NCBI RefSeq assembly: GCF_002155965.1
Contig: NZ_MUMH01000029.1
Location: forward strand, 1-64,000
Direction of reading: 5' to 3'
Origin: Allokutzneria sp. NRRL B-24872
GTDB taxonomy: Bacteria > Actinomycetota > Actinomycetes > Mycobacteriales > Pseudonocardiaceae
DNA length: 64,000 nt
This document shows, piece after piece, positions 24,382-33,623 of the stretch. The notes below the pieces were generated by a model. The model did no database searches. It had not been told where the DNA came from and was given only the letters and a program-made list of their open reading frames with translations. How positions within the stretch are numbered: position 1 is the stretch's first letter; every line of letters begins with the position of its first letter. Made by a program: the position numbers and the translations under genes.

Positions 24382-26112
24382 CTAAGTCAGCAATTCGACC
24401 TGCTCACGCAGCGCGGCTTCCAGCGCCGCACCGAAAGCGTTCATCTGCTCCGCGACCGTCCTCGGCGTGCTCAGGTAGACGTTGAGCCGGTCGGGGAGCA
24501 GCACGTACGCGACACCGATGCACTTGCTGCTGGTCGAGCCGAACCCGAAGTACTGGATGTTGTGCGAGGGCGCCGAACTCGTGCTCAGGTAGTCCTCGCG
24601 CATGACCAGCCAGCCCGGCGACTCGTACAGCGCCAGCGGCTCCGTCCCGCCCGCGCGCTTCTGGATCAGTTGCAGCTCCCACAGGTGCTGCTCCGGCGCC
24701 TGCCCCGCCTGGCACTCCTTCGCGCGCGTCACGTGCTTCGCCGCCGCCTCGCGCAACGCCGCGCGCTTCGCCTCGGCGTCTGCGTCGGTACCCTCCATGG
24801 CTTCCACGTAGCGCACCATCTCCGGCGTGACGACGCGCATCGCCTCCGTGCGGCCGTTCTGGTACTGCCGCGTCGCGATCGACTCGTACGTCGCGCCCGT
24901 GATTCCCTTGCTGCGCCGGTGCGCGAGCTGGTACGCGGCCTGCACGAACGCGTCCGGCGAGATGCCCAGCTGCTTGATCCGGCTCGTGCCGATGTCGGTG
25001 AGGGACAACAGGGTGGTCGCCGTCGCCGCGCCGTAGTCCGCGAACGCCTTGCCAGCGCTCAGCACGTCTTCGCGCAGCGCGTCATCCAGCACGAACCGCA
25101 CCGGCGCCGGCACCGGAACCCCTTGCGCCACACCGATGTCGTCGGCGGAGGACTCCAGCAGCGCGTCACAGAACGCCAGGATCGTGGTGCCGTCGAGCAG
25201 GCAGTGCTCCACGTTGATCCCCGCCTGCCCGTCAGCGAAGACGATCAGCGACACCGCCTTGTCGAACCACCGGTTCGCGCTGTCCCCGTGCAGCAGCGCG
25301 TCGCACGCCGCGAGCGCGTCAGCGGGCGCTCCGGCTTCCAAGGAGACGCAGAACAACGCCGACTCGACCACGTCCAGCGCTTCGGCGTTGCCCAGCTCGA
25401 TCAGCCGCGCCCGGCTCGCCGCCCACTCCGCCCTGGCCTTCGTCGTCAGGTGCCCGACCGGGACGTGCTCGCCGACCTCGGCCGCCACCACCGCGCGCAG
25501 CCCGTCGGCGATCTCCGCCAGTGTGTGAGCTTGCCCTTGCGCACCAATCACATCCAGCCGGAACAACTGTCCACTGTGGAACACCACGATGTGCTTCACG
25601 TCCGCCGCCGCGCGCACCGTGTCCTGCTCGGCACCCGGAATCCTGTTGGTGGAGAACAGGTAGCGGTGCTGGTCCATCGACTGCGGCTGCCCGCGCAGCA
25701 CCACCGGCGGGATGCTCTCGGCGTCCAGCGCCGCCTTGTACGCCAGCGCCGCGGCCACCAGCTCCGCCGCGCGCTCCACCTGCCCCAGCTCGGAATCCTT
25801 GAACAGGAAGAAGAAGTTGGCGTTCAACGCGATCCGGTCCCGCCGCCCCAGGTACCGGGACGGCCAGAACGTGTCGAGGTAGCTGCGCACGCCCGGTGTC
25901 CCGTCGTAGCGCACCAGCTCCGCCTGCAACGCGCGCGCCGTGTCCGAGGTCAGGAACGCCTCGACGGCGGTCTCGGTCTCGGCGAGCTCGCGCTCGGTCA
26001 GCAACGGCGCGCACCACTCCAGGAATCGCGCGCAGCTCTCTTCCAGCGTGGGCAGGGGAACCCGGGGCAGCTGGTCCTCGTACTCGAACGTGCTCACGGT
26101 CGTCACAGTCAT
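24382..26112 (-). CDS. Choline/carnitine O-acyltransferase family protein
   Basis: From ATG 26112 (MTVTTVSTFEYEDQLPRVPL) the protein has 576 residues, the usual size of carnitine acyltransferases. Visible family features are the N-terminal LPRVPLPTLEESCARFLEW, FKDSELGQVERAAELVAAAL, the catalytic-His segment NVEHCLLDGTTI, and a C-terminal GVAYVLLPDRLNVYLSTPRT. It would transfer an acyl group between CoA and a hydroxylated trimethylammonium or other hydroxy acceptor. Coupled to the methyltransferase by ATGA; last gene of a three-gene operon. The acceptor is not known in bacteria of this type. Confidence 0.85.
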   Translation of the reverse strand: MTVTTVSTFEYEDQLPRVPLPTLEESCARFLEWCAPLLTERELAETETAVEAFLTSDTARALQAELVRYDGTPGVRSYLDTFWPSRYLGRRDRIALNANFFFLFKDSELGQVERAAELVAAALAYKAALDAESIPPVVLRGQPQSMDQHRYLFSTNRIPGAEQDTVRAAADVKHIVVFHSGQLFRLDVIGAQGQAHTLAEIADGLRAVVAAEVGEHVPVGHLTTKARAEWAASRARLIELGNAEALDVVESALFCVSLEAGAPADALAACDALLHGDSANRWFDKAVSLIVFADGQAGINVEHCLLDGTTILAFCDALLESSADDIGVAQGVPVPAPVRFVLDDALREDVLSAGKAFADYGAATATTLLSLTDIGTSRIKQLGISPDAFVQAAYQLAHRRSKGITGATYESIATRQYQNGRTEAMRVVTPEMVRYVEAMEGTDADAEAKRAALREAAAKHVTRAKECQAGQAPEQHLWELQLIQKRAGGTEPLALYESPGWLVMREDYLSTSSAPSHNIQYFGFGSTSSKCIGVAYVLLPDRLNVYLSTPRTVAEQMNAFGAALEAALREQVELLT

Positions 26113-26882
26113 CCTTGTCCGCTTGGCCGGCACAGGTGCAGCTGAGCGTAGAGCCAGCCCGTGTCCTCGAAGCCGCGTGGATCAACACCCGCCGCGCGCA
26201 GCGTGCCCAGCACCTGTTCCTGCTCCTCCGCCGAGACGAAACGCCGCTGGCGGAACACCCCGCCCACCCGCTCCGTCGTGTAGCCCAGCTCGCGCAACGC
26301 CTCCGCCACCGGGTCGAACGGCACCATCCGCAGCACGAAGTGCGCCATCAGCGGCCGGTCCAGCTCCGCCACCTTGGCGATCGTGCTCGCGCCCACGTAG
26401 CCGATGCAGCCCGTGGAGATCACCAGGTCCGTCCCGGCCAGCTGCTCGCGCTGCTCCTCCGTCAGGTCCTTGTTCTCCAGGTCCGCGCACACCGCGTCGT
26501 CCAGGAACCCCGCCGCCAACCCGTAGTCCAGCGCTGGCCGTGAACTGTCCAGCCCCACGATCCAGGCATTTCCCTGTCTCGTGCTCCGCTGGCGGTCCCG
26601 CACCGCGAGAGCACCCGACGACCAGCTCGCCACCTCCGGGTCGGCGTAGCGGTCGTACAGGTCGTCCATCGTCGCGCCGTGGTTCAGCAGCGCCGCGTTG
26701 ATCCCGTACGAGCACCCGATGTCCAGTACCTTGCCGTGCGGCTTCACCAGGTCCGCGAAGTACGGCTTCGCCAGCTCCGGGATCTGGTACTCCAACCCGC
26801 GCAGCGTCGTGAAGTACGCGCGCGGATCGGGCTGCGTGTAGATGTGGTCGAGGGTCACCTTGCCGGTCACGTCGAACGCCAT
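26109..26882 (-). CDS. SAM-dependent class I methyltransferase
   Basis: The 257-residue protein starts MAFDVTGKVTLDHIYTQPDP. SAM-binding motif I is VLDIGCSYGINAAL (near residue 55), with the acidic residue of motif II in IVGLDSS and a motif IV-like DLVISTGCIGYVG. It sits between a 2OG oxygenase (9-bp gap) and a carnitine-type acyltransferase (ATGA overlap). N- or O-methylation of the small molecule handled by the other two is inferred from context; it lacks precursor-peptide recognition features. Confidence 0.85.
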   Translation of the reverse strand: MAFDVTGKVTLDHIYTQPDPRAYFTTLRGLEYQIPELAKPYFADLVKPHGKVLDIGCSYGINAALLNHGATMDDLYDRYADPEVASWSSGALAVRDRQRSTRQGNAWIVGLDSSRPALDYGLAAGFLDDAVCADLENKDLTEEQREQLAGTDLVISTGCIGYVGASTIAKVAELDRPLMAHFVLRMVPFDPVAEALRELGYTTERVGGVFRQRRFVSAEEQEQVLGTLRAAGVDPRGFEDTGWLYAQLHLCRPSGQG

Positions 26883-26891
26883 GAGCCCTCC

Positions 26892-27725
26892 TCAGTCCAG
26901 CAGCTGATCGCTTCGCACCGCCGCGCTCCGGTGCTCCGGCAGCACCCGGCCGAACAACTGCCTCGTCCGCTCCACGCTGCCGATCACCCCCGGCCGCTCG
27001 CTGTACGCGAAGACCGCCGAGTGCCGCGCCCGCGCACCCGCCACCTCCGTGACGCGGTGCAACGCGTAGCGCCCCTTGAACAACTGCAGGTCTCCCGGCT
27101 TCAGGGTCAACTGCCGCACCAGCTCCGGCCGCTGTCCCTCCAGCACGCCCGCCACGTCGTCGAAGTTCTCCGACTCCGGCGAGCGGATTCCCGGGCAGTA
27201 CTCGAAAACCCCGCCCTCGTCCGGCTCCTGCGTCAACATGCTGACCGTGTACTCGTTCGTGTCGAAGTGCCACGGGTGCGCCAGCCCCGGCTCGATCACG
27301 TTCAACACCAAGCCCGACAACGGGTCCGCCAGCTCGTGCACCGCAGGAAGTTCGAAGCAGGCCGCCACGAACCTCTGGAACACCGCGCTCGTGTACAGCT
27401 GGTGGATCACGAACTCCGCCGGGATGTCGTCCCGCGCCACGAACGCGTTGCCCTTCTCCATAGCTATGCGCCCCGGATGCCCCTCCGGCAACGGCGCGTT
27501 CACCGCGATGTTGTAGGCGTTCACCACCTCAACGCGGGTGTAGGCGCGCCCCGCCACCCCCGCGCACTCCCCTTGCAGCGCCTTCGGGTCCTTGACGAAG
27601 CCCTCCAGGACGGTGCACCCGTCCTCCGCCAGCCCCCGCCTCGCGCGCTCCACCACCTCGCGCCAGGCCGCGCTCTCCGGCTCCGCCAACGGATAGAGGT
27701 CCTCGTCGATTACCGCCTCGGCCAT
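26892..27725 (-). CDS. 2-oxoglutarate/Fe(II) oxygenase related to BesD/ArpA-type enzymes
   Basis: The 277-residue protein has the iron site H-x-D in HPWHFDTNEYTVSMLTQ (near residue 145) and the distal His and 2OG-binding Arg in RYALHRVTEV and RHSAVFAYSERPG. The overall pattern (FVIHQLYTSAVFQRF, GGVFEYCPGIRS, FKGRYALHRV, RTRQLFGRVLPEH) resembles the family containing the amino-acid halogenase BesD. Halogenases replace the Asp with Gly; here Asp is present, so hydroxylation is predicted. GGAAGGGG lies seven bases before ATG 27725. First gene of the operon, divergent from the HIT-like gene. Confidence 0.85.
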   Translation of the reverse strand: MAEAVIDEDLYPLAEPESAAWREVVERARRGLAEDGCTVLEGFVKDPKALQGECAGVAGRAYTRVEVVNAYNIAVNAPLPEGHPGRIAMEKGNAFVARDDIPAEFVIHQLYTSAVFQRFVAACFELPAVHELADPLSGLVLNVIEPGLAHPWHFDTNEYTVSMLTQEPDEGGVFEYCPGIRSPESENFDDVAGVLEGQRPELVRQLTLKPGDLQLFKGRYALHRVTEVAGARARHSAVFAYSERPGVIGSVERTRQLFGRVLPEHRSAAVRSDQLLD

Positions 27726-27800
27726 GCGCAAACCCCTTCCACCGCTGGAAAGTGATCACGAAGTGAAGTAGCACAGCCCGCGCGCCCGCCTTCCGCCGCT

Positions 27801-28352
27801 GTGACCGGCACCACCGATTTCAGAACCGATCCAGTCCCTGTGACTAGGCCATACGGGGAGACTTTTTCTCGCTATCTTGAAGACGTGGAATGGAAGACGG
27901 ACCGAATCGGGACGGCATTGCGCGGCGAGAACCCGACCGTCCTGCGCCGACTCGACTCGGGCTTCGCCACCATCGGCGACGTCCAGTTCCTGCCCGGTTA
28001 CTGCGTCCTGCTCGTCGACAAGCCGGAGGTCCAGCGCCTCACCGACCTCCCGCGCCCCCAGCGGCTCCAGTTCCTCGCCGACATGGAACTCCTCGGCGAG
28101 GCCGTCGAGCGCGTCTGCGCCCGCCGCGATCCCGGGTTCCGCCGCGTCAACCTGGAGATCCTCGGCAACACCGATCCCTACCTGCACGCACACGTGCGCG
28201 CCCGCTACGACTGGGAACCCGACCACCTCGTCGGCCGCCCCGTGTGGCTGTACCCGGCCGAGAACTGGTCCTCCCCGGAGACCGCGCTCGGCCCACAGCA
28301 CGACGACCTCCGCGCCGAGATCACCGCCGAGATCGACCGCCTGCGCTCCTGA
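27801..28352 (+). CDS. HIT-like protein (Ap4A hydrolase-type) with altered triad
   Basis: From GTG 27801 the protein has 183 residues. LPGYCVLLVDKPEVQRLTDL and EILGNTDPYLHAHVRARYDW place it in the HIT superfamily, but the catalytic HxHxH reads H-A-H-V-R, so the third His is Arg. Related actinobacterial 'diadenosine tetraphosphate hydrolase' proteins share this. It could be a nucleotide-binding rather than hydrolytic member. Its stop directly abuts the stop of the convergent LysR-like gene. Confidence 0.78.
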   Translation: MTGTTDFRTDPVPVTRPYGETFSRYLEDVEWKTDRIGTALRGENPTVLRRLDSGFATIGDVQFLPGYCVLLVDKPEVQRLTDLPRPQRLQFLADMELLGEAVERVCARRDPGFRRVNLEILGNTDPYLHAHVRARYDWEPDHLVGRPVWLYPAENWSSPETALGPQHDDLRAEITAEIDRLRS

Positions 28353-29054
28353 TCAACGCCGAGGCTTGCGCCCCTTCGCGACCGCCTTGCGCTGCTGTGG
28401 CTTCGGCTTCTTCTGCGCCGGGGCAGCCTTCTTCTGCTTCGCCGGAGCCTCCGGCTGCCGCCCCCGCGTGCTGTTCGCCGTCCGCCCGCGCACGATCCCG
28501 ATCAGCTCCTCGATCAGCTCAGGACCGCCCTCCCGCAACCAGGCCAACCCCACGCTCGACTCCGGAGCGCCGACCAGCGGCCGGTACGTGAGGTCGCGGC
28601 GGTGGTGCAACCGCGCGAGCGACTGCGGCACCACCAGCACCCCCACCCCCGCCGCCGCGAATCGAATCGCGTCCTCGGTCGACTCCGGCCGATCCCACCC
28701 CGCGAGCCCCGGCGGCTGCTCCCACCCCAACGTGTCGTCCAGCGGGTGCAGCACCGTGGTCTCCGCCAGGTCCTCCGCCGACAGCTCGTCAGCGGCGGCG
28801 AGCAGGTGCTCCTTCTGCATCACCACCACTGTCGTCTCCGTGTACAGCGGGATCGTGTGCAGGTCCTCCCGCTCCACGAACGTCCGCAGCAGCACCGCGT
28901 CCGCCTCGCGCCGCCGCACCACGTCCGCCGCGTCCTCGGCCGAGACCGCCACCAACGTCAGCCGCACCTCGGGCAGCCGCTCCGCCCACATCCGCAGCCA
29001 CTTCGTGGGGACGATCCCCGGCACGTAGCCGAGCAGGAACTCCGAGCCAGTCAC
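28353..29054 (-). CDS. LysR-type substrate-binding domain protein lacking a DNA-binding domain
   Basis: The 233-residue protein starts directly in a LysR effector domain (MTGSEFLLGYVPGIVPTKWL, then RREADAVLLR, AIRFAAAGVGVLVVPQSLAR, SSVGLAWLR). The winged helix normally in front is absent, and no upstream frame encodes it. A basic, Lys/Ala/Pro-rich tail of about 40 residues follows. This arrangement beside a DUF5997 gene is common in actinobacteria. It may bind a ligand and act with the DUF5997 partner, which faces away across a 58-bp gap. Confidence 0.85.
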   Translation of the reverse strand: MTGSEFLLGYVPGIVPTKWLRMWAERLPEVRLTLVAVSAEDAADVVRRREADAVLLRTFVEREDLHTIPLYTETTVVVMQKEHLLAAADELSAEDLAETTVLHPLDDTLGWEQPPGLAGWDRPESTEDAIRFAAAGVGVLVVPQSLARLHHRRDLTYRPLVGAPESSVGLAWLREGGPELIEELIGIVRGRTANSTRGRQPEAPAKQKKAAPAQKKPKPQQRKAVAKGRKPRR

Positions 29055-29112
29055 CCCGCCAGGCTATCGGCTCTGGTCAGACGCGCTCCGACCACTCGAT
29101 ACCCTTCAGCCC

Positions 29113-29493
29113 ATGAAGTCGCCGAAGTCCCAGACCATGAAGCCCTCCACGGCCGCCAAGAAGCTGGAGGTCTACCTCGAGGCCACCCCCGCCGAGTTCC
29201 AGGAGGGCGTCGTCTCGCGCGAGGAGCTCAACGCCCTGCAGGCCGACCCGCCGCAGTGGCTGCGCGACCTGCGCCGCGACGGCCCCTTCCCCCGCCAGGT
29301 CCTCGCGCTCAAGCTCGGCGTCTCCATCAGCGGCCTCGCCCGAGGCGGCATCACCGAGGCCCTCACCAGCGACCAGGTCGAGGAGATCAAGGCCGCCAAC
29401 CCCGACTGGCTCCGCCGCGAACGCTCCGTCCAGGTCGAAACCCTCAAGGAAGCCGCCCGCCTCAAGCAGCGCAAAGCCGCCCAGGACCACTAG
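29113..29493 (+). CDS. DUF5997 family protein
   Basis: The 126-residue protein begins MKSPKSQTMKPSTAAKKLEV, continues ATPAEFQEGVVSREELNALQ and ends in a basic KEAARLKQRKAAQDH helix. It matches the DUF5997 family, nearly always divergent from a LysR-like substrate-binding protein as here. An internal ATG at 29137 is an alternative start. The function is unknown; size and charge suggest a nucleic-acid or ribosome-associated role, which is only a guess. Confidence 0.8.
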   Translation: MKSPKSQTMKPSTAAKKLEVYLEATPAEFQEGVVSREELNALQADPPQWLRDLRRDGPFPRQVLALKLGVSISGLARGGITEALTSDQVEEIKAANPDWLRRERSVQVETLKEAARLKQRKAAQDH

Positions 29494-29591
29494 GCAGCTG
29501 CCAGAAGCACCTGCGTGATCCAGGCCAAGGACTACAGCGGGATCGTGCCCACCGCGCCAGGTAGCGCGCACCCCCTAGGCTGACCTTCATC

Positions 29592-30788
29592 GTGGACCCG
29601 CTGTTCTCCCCCACGCTCAAGCCGATCTGGCAGGCCGTGCACGCGCGGCTCTCGACCGGTCGGCCGGTCAGCCGCGTTCGGATCGGGCCGCTCAGCGACG
29701 ACCAGCGCACCGCCTTGGCCGACCTGCTCGGCTCCGCGCGCCTGCCCGGCGACAAGATCGACGTCAGCGTGCAGCGGCTGGACGAAGTGCTCCTGGAGCG
29801 GATTGGCCGGGACACAAGGGACTTCGTCGCTCAGGCCATCGGTCCTATCGGTGACCGCGCGGCCGAACGCCGCGACGCCGCCGCTGAGCGAGCCGCGTTG
29901 TGGGACTGGCTCACCGCACACCCTGTGGTCACCGCGCAGCCCGCGCTGACAACGTGGACCGCGGCCGTCCGGCGGACGGGGCTCGTCGACGGCTCACCTG
30001 TCAAGACGAAGGTGGAGTTGGAGAAGGTCCTGGCCGTGCTCTCGGAGCTACCCGCCGCTGGGCGACCGCTGCCCGCGTTCGCCGACGCCGTGCTCAACGA
30101 TCCGCACGCGCTCGACGACGGCACGCGCCGCGCGAACCTCGTGTTGAAAGCCCTCTCCGCCGTCTACGACGTCCCTGCTCCGGTCGACGCGCCGGAGCGC
30201 AGAGCGTTGTGGGAGCGGGCCGGGATCGCCGACGACCAGTTGTCCTCGACAGCGCTCGTCGCGGGACTGACGTTGTCTGGCAACGACATCGTCAGCGATG
30301 TCCTGCGGCTCTGCGCGGACGCCGGACTCGCGGCGGCGCTCACCCTGCAACAGCTCCGAGCCACCACCGCGTTCACCGGCACGCCACCGGTGGTGTGGGT
30401 GTTCGAGAACCCCAGCGTGCTCGCGGTGGCACTCGACCGGTTCGGCGCCGACTGCCCGCCGCTGGTCTGCACCTCTGGATGGCCGAACAGTGCGGGCGTC
30501 CTGGTGCTCAACCGGTTGCGGGCAGCCGGTTCGGCTCTGCGCTACCACGGCGACTTCGACGGCGAAGGACTCCGGATCGCCGCCAACGTGATCGCGCGGA
30601 CCGGCGCGACCCCGTGGCGGATGGACAGCGCCGACTACCTCGCCGCTGCCGCCGACGGGCCTCCGGTCGGCCGGGTCACTCCAGTCCCGTGGGACCCCGA
30701 CCTCGCCGGGCACCTCGCGGAGGTCGGCCGAGCCGTTCCGGAAGAACGCCTGGCAAACGCCCTATTGGACGAGATCGTCCAGCGCTGA
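29592..30788 (+). CDS. jetD: Wadjet type II nuclease subunit JetD
   Basis: The 398-residue protein (GTG start) belongs to the TIGR02679/DUF2399 type. Its C-terminal Toprim-like half shows VWVFENPSVL with the catalytic Glu and YHGDFDGEGLRIAANVIART with the paired Asp. In Wadjet, JetD nicks or cuts circular plasmid DNA after the SMC-like JetABC complex has extruded it. It opens the operon; a 58-bp gap leads to jetA. In type II systems the usual listing is A-B-C-D, so the leading position of jetD is worth noting. Confidence 0.9.
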   Translation: MDPLFSPTLKPIWQAVHARLSTGRPVSRVRIGPLSDDQRTALADLLGSARLPGDKIDVSVQRLDEVLLERIGRDTRDFVAQAIGPIGDRAAERRDAAAERAALWDWLTAHPVVTAQPALTTWTAAVRRTGLVDGSPVKTKVELEKVLAVLSELPAAGRPLPAFADAVLNDPHALDDGTRRANLVLKALSAVYDVPAPVDAPERRALWERAGIADDQLSSTALVAGLTLSGNDIVSDVLRLCADAGLAAALTLQQLRATTAFTGTPPVVWVFENPSVLAVALDRFGADCPPLVCTSGWPNSAGVLVLNRLRAAGSALRYHGDFDGEGLRIAANVIARTGATPWRMDSADYLAAAADGPPVGRVTPVPWDPDLAGHLAEVGRAVPEERLANALLDEIVQR

Positions 30789-30846
30789 ACGCCCCCGGAT
30801 CGTCGGCCCCCTCCCGTAGCGTGGCCGGCGACCACCCGGAGGCAGC

Positions 30847-32382
30847 ATGGACCCGATCCGTGTCCCGCCCGAGATGTTCCGCTTCACCAGCGGAGACCGG
30901 GCAGGGCTGTACGTCTCGGTGCTGCACGCCTTCGGCGAGGCCAACGAACGACTCGAAACCGCGCTGAGCCTGATCGACGTCCGCGCACGATTGCGTTCGG
31001 TGGGCTGGCTCGAAGCCATCGAGGACGAGGACCTCACCACCGCGCTGAAGCAGCTGCACGACTGGAACCTCGTCGACGTCGTCCAGAACCACTCCGAGAA
31101 CTACCGGACAGCGGACGAGTACGAGCGACGCAACCTCCAGTACTCCCTCACCCGCCAGGGAGAGGCGGCCTTCGCCGGTGTCGTGCACGCCATTGGTGTG
31201 CTCGCCGCGACCGGCGCGTTGCAGACCGCGGTGCTGGACGCGATCGCCGACCGGCTCGGCAGCCTGATCCAGGAACTCGAGACCGGAACGGATCGACGGA
31301 TCTTCAGCACGCTCGTCGAGCTCGAAGCCCACCTGGAGGCTCTGCGCGGCAACACCAAGCAGTTCAACGGCGAGCTCCAGCGGCTCCTGCGCGCCGACGG
31401 GGCGAACGTCACGACGTTCCACGAGGTCAAGGCCAGCACCGTCGCCTACCTCCAGGAATTCCTGACCAATCTGGAGCACCGGGCGCACACGATCGCGGTG
31501 CGGGTCCAGCGAGTGGAGGAACACGGCGTCGGGCTCATGCAGCAGCGTGCGCTGACCGGCGCGGACCTGCCGCGACTGTCCTCGACCGATCCGGGCCCGG
31601 CCTGGCTGGAGAACAGGCGAGCCAAGTGGGAGGGGCTGCGCATCTGGTTCTTGCCGGTCGACGGAACACCCCCGCGCGTTGAGCAACTGCACATCGTGGC
31701 GCGCAAGGCGATCATCGCGTTGCTCCAGGTGCTCGACCGCATCACCGAGTCGCGGCGGCGGGCCAGCAGCGCGGTCACCGACTTCCGCGAGCTCGCACGG
31801 TGGTTCACCGTCGTTCCCGCACACGAAGACCTCCACCGGCTGTGGTCGACCGCCTTCGGGCTCAGCTCAGCCCGCCACGCCCACCTGGCCCACCCAGACC
31901 CTGAGCTGATCACTCCGTCCTCGTCCTGGTCCGAAGCCCCGCCGGTCGCGGTCTCTCCCTTGCTGAGGGCGAGCGGGCGCACCGAGCGGTTCAGCCGCAC
32001 GGGCAAGGTGCGCGAGGTCGCCGCGGTGCGCGCCGCGCGAGCCGAACAGGCGCGAGCCGAGCGGGCAGAGCTGGAAGCCGCTTGGGACATGCTCGACACG
32101 GGCGGGCGGGTTCGGCTGTCCTCCTTCGGGTCGTTGGACCACGGCGTGTTCGAGCGCTTGCTGGACCTGCTGGGCAGGGCGCTCAGCTCGACGCCCGGTC
32201 AAGGCGGTACCCGGCGGGCCACCACCTCCGACGGGCGGATCGAAATCCTGTTGCGGCCGACGCGCGATGGCACGATCGCGACGCTCACCACCGCTCGCGG
32301 ACAGTTCCGCGGTCCCGACCACGAGATCGAGATCCGCACCGCTGGGCAGCGCTCGCGACGTGCTTCGGGAGACCGTCGATGA
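30847..32382 (+). CDS. jetA: Wadjet type II kleisin-like subunit JetA
   Basis: The 511-residue protein matches the TIGR02677 family. It starts MDPIRVPPEMFRFTSGDRAG and continues YVSVLHAFGEANERLETALS and ALKQLHDWNLVDVVQNH, a winged-helix region. A long helical middle and a short C-terminal winged domain follow (RVRLSSFGSLDHGVFERLLD). By analogy with MukF/kleisin it bridges the JetC heads. GGAGG lies seven bases before the ATG. It overlaps jetB by four bases. Confidence 0.9.
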   Translation: MDPIRVPPEMFRFTSGDRAGLYVSVLHAFGEANERLETALSLIDVRARLRSVGWLEAIEDEDLTTALKQLHDWNLVDVVQNHSENYRTADEYERRNLQYSLTRQGEAAFAGVVHAIGVLAATGALQTAVLDAIADRLGSLIQELETGTDRRIFSTLVELEAHLEALRGNTKQFNGELQRLLRADGANVTTFHEVKASTVAYLQEFLTNLEHRAHTIAVRVQRVEEHGVGLMQQRALTGADLPRLSSTDPGPAWLENRRAKWEGLRIWFLPVDGTPPRVEQLHIVARKAIIALLQVLDRITESRRRASSAVTDFRELARWFTVVPAHEDLHRLWSTAFGLSSARHAHLAHPDPELITPSSSWSEAPPVAVSPLLRASGRTERFSRTGKVREVAAVRAARAEQARAERAELEAAWDMLDTGGRVRLSSFGSLDHGVFERLLDLLGRALSSTPGQGGTRRATTSDGRIEILLRPTRDGTIATLTTARGQFRGPDHEIEIRTAGQRSRRASGDRR

Positions 32383-33623
32383 CCAAGCTCACCAACCAGC
32401 TGGTGACGGCGGAACGCGAAGAGGTGGCCGACGCGATCCGGCGGCTGCTGGCCACTCCGCTGATCACCGAACAGGCTCAACCGGAAGCTTTCGACCTGGT
32501 CCGCAGGCGGCGGGAACCCGTGCGGCAGTGGTTCGACTACTACTGCGGCTGGACGCTGACCGTGGAGCCCCGGCTCGGTTACGCCCGACTCGTGAAGGTG
32601 CGGACCGCGACCGATCCGAGCAGACCAGCCAGACGGCTGCGGTCGGGCCGAGCACCGTTCGACCGCCGTCGGTACGCGCTGCTGTGCGTCGTGGCGGCTG
32701 AGCTGCTCTCCGTTGCGGTGACCACGATCGGCCTGCTGGCCGACCGGGTCGGCCGAGCTACCGCGACGGACGAGGTGGTGCCGTCCTTCGACACCGCCAA
32801 CCGCGCCGAGCGCATGGCTTTCGTCGACGTCCTGCGCTTGCTGGAGTCCTACGGCGTGGTGGACACCGTCGACGGCACCACTGAGTCCTTTGTGGACTCA
32901 GCAGCAGCCAAGGTGCTGTACCGGATCGACTCCACCCTGCTGCTGCGGCTGCTGGCCGCTCCGGTGGGCCCGTCGCAGCTCGGCGTGCCGATCGAGGACG
33001 TGGCGCTGCGCTTCGACGAGCTGCTCGCGGCCATCTCACGCGAACGCCGGTACGGCCTGGGTTCCGGCGCTCACGACGAGTCCGCCACCCGCTCCGACGT
33101 GCAGCGCAACCTCTGGCTGCGGCACTCCGTGTTCCGCCGCCTCGTCGACGACCCGGTGCTGTACTTCGACGACCTCCTCCCCGAGGAGCGCGCCTACCTC
33201 GCCTCCCCGACCGGTCGGCAGCTCCTGCGGCGTGCCGCCGAGCAAGGCGGTTTCGTCCTTGAGGAGCGCGCTGAGGGGCTTCTCCTGGTGGACGTCGACG
33301 GCATCGCCACCGACAGCCGCTTCCCGGACGACTCGGGCAACGCGAAGGTCGCCGCGCTGCTCTTGCTCGAATCGCTGACCGGGCCCACCACCGTCGAGCA
33401 ACTCGAAATCCAGGTGGAGGAGCTGCTCTCCCGATTTCCCAAGTGGGCCAAGACATATCGGGAGGAAGACGGCCCGCGCCAGCTCGTCTCCGACGCCGTC
33501 GCGGTCCTGACGGCGTTCGGCCTCGCAGAACGGGAGGGCGGCATCGTCCGCCCCCTGCCGGCGGCGGCTCGGTATGCCGTCGACGCCCCCAGGACCACCG
33601 ACCCCGGAGAGCCAACGCCATGA
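32379..33623 (+). CDS. jetB: Wadjet type II subunit JetB (MukE-like)
   Basis: The 414-residue protein matches the TIGR02678 family. It opens MTKLTNQLVTAEREEVADAI and contains LVRRRREPVRQWFDYYCGWT and FDRRRYALLCVVAAEL, then winged-helix segments towards the C-terminus (AVLTAFGLAEREGGIVRPLP). It is the KITE/MukE-like partner of JetA and JetC in the plasmid-restricting SMC complex. ATGA overlaps on both sides indicate strict co-translation. Confidence 0.9.
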   Translation: MTKLTNQLVTAEREEVADAIRRLLATPLITEQAQPEAFDLVRRRREPVRQWFDYYCGWTLTVEPRLGYARLVKVRTATDPSRPARRLRSGRAPFDRRRYALLCVVAAELLSVAVTTIGLLADRVGRATATDEVVPSFDTANRAERMAFVDVLRLLESYGVVDTVDGTTESFVDSAAAKVLYRIDSTLLLRLLAAPVGPSQLGVPIEDVALRFDELLAAISRERRYGLGSGAHDESATRSDVQRNLWLRHSVFRRLVDDPVLYFDDLLPEERAYLASPTGRQLLRRAAEQGGFVLEERAEGLLLVDVDGIATDSRFPDDSGNAKVAALLLLESLTGPTTVEQLEIQVEELLSRFPKWAKTYREEDGPRQLVSDAVAVLTAFGLAEREGGIVRPLPAAARYAVDAPRTTDPGEPTP

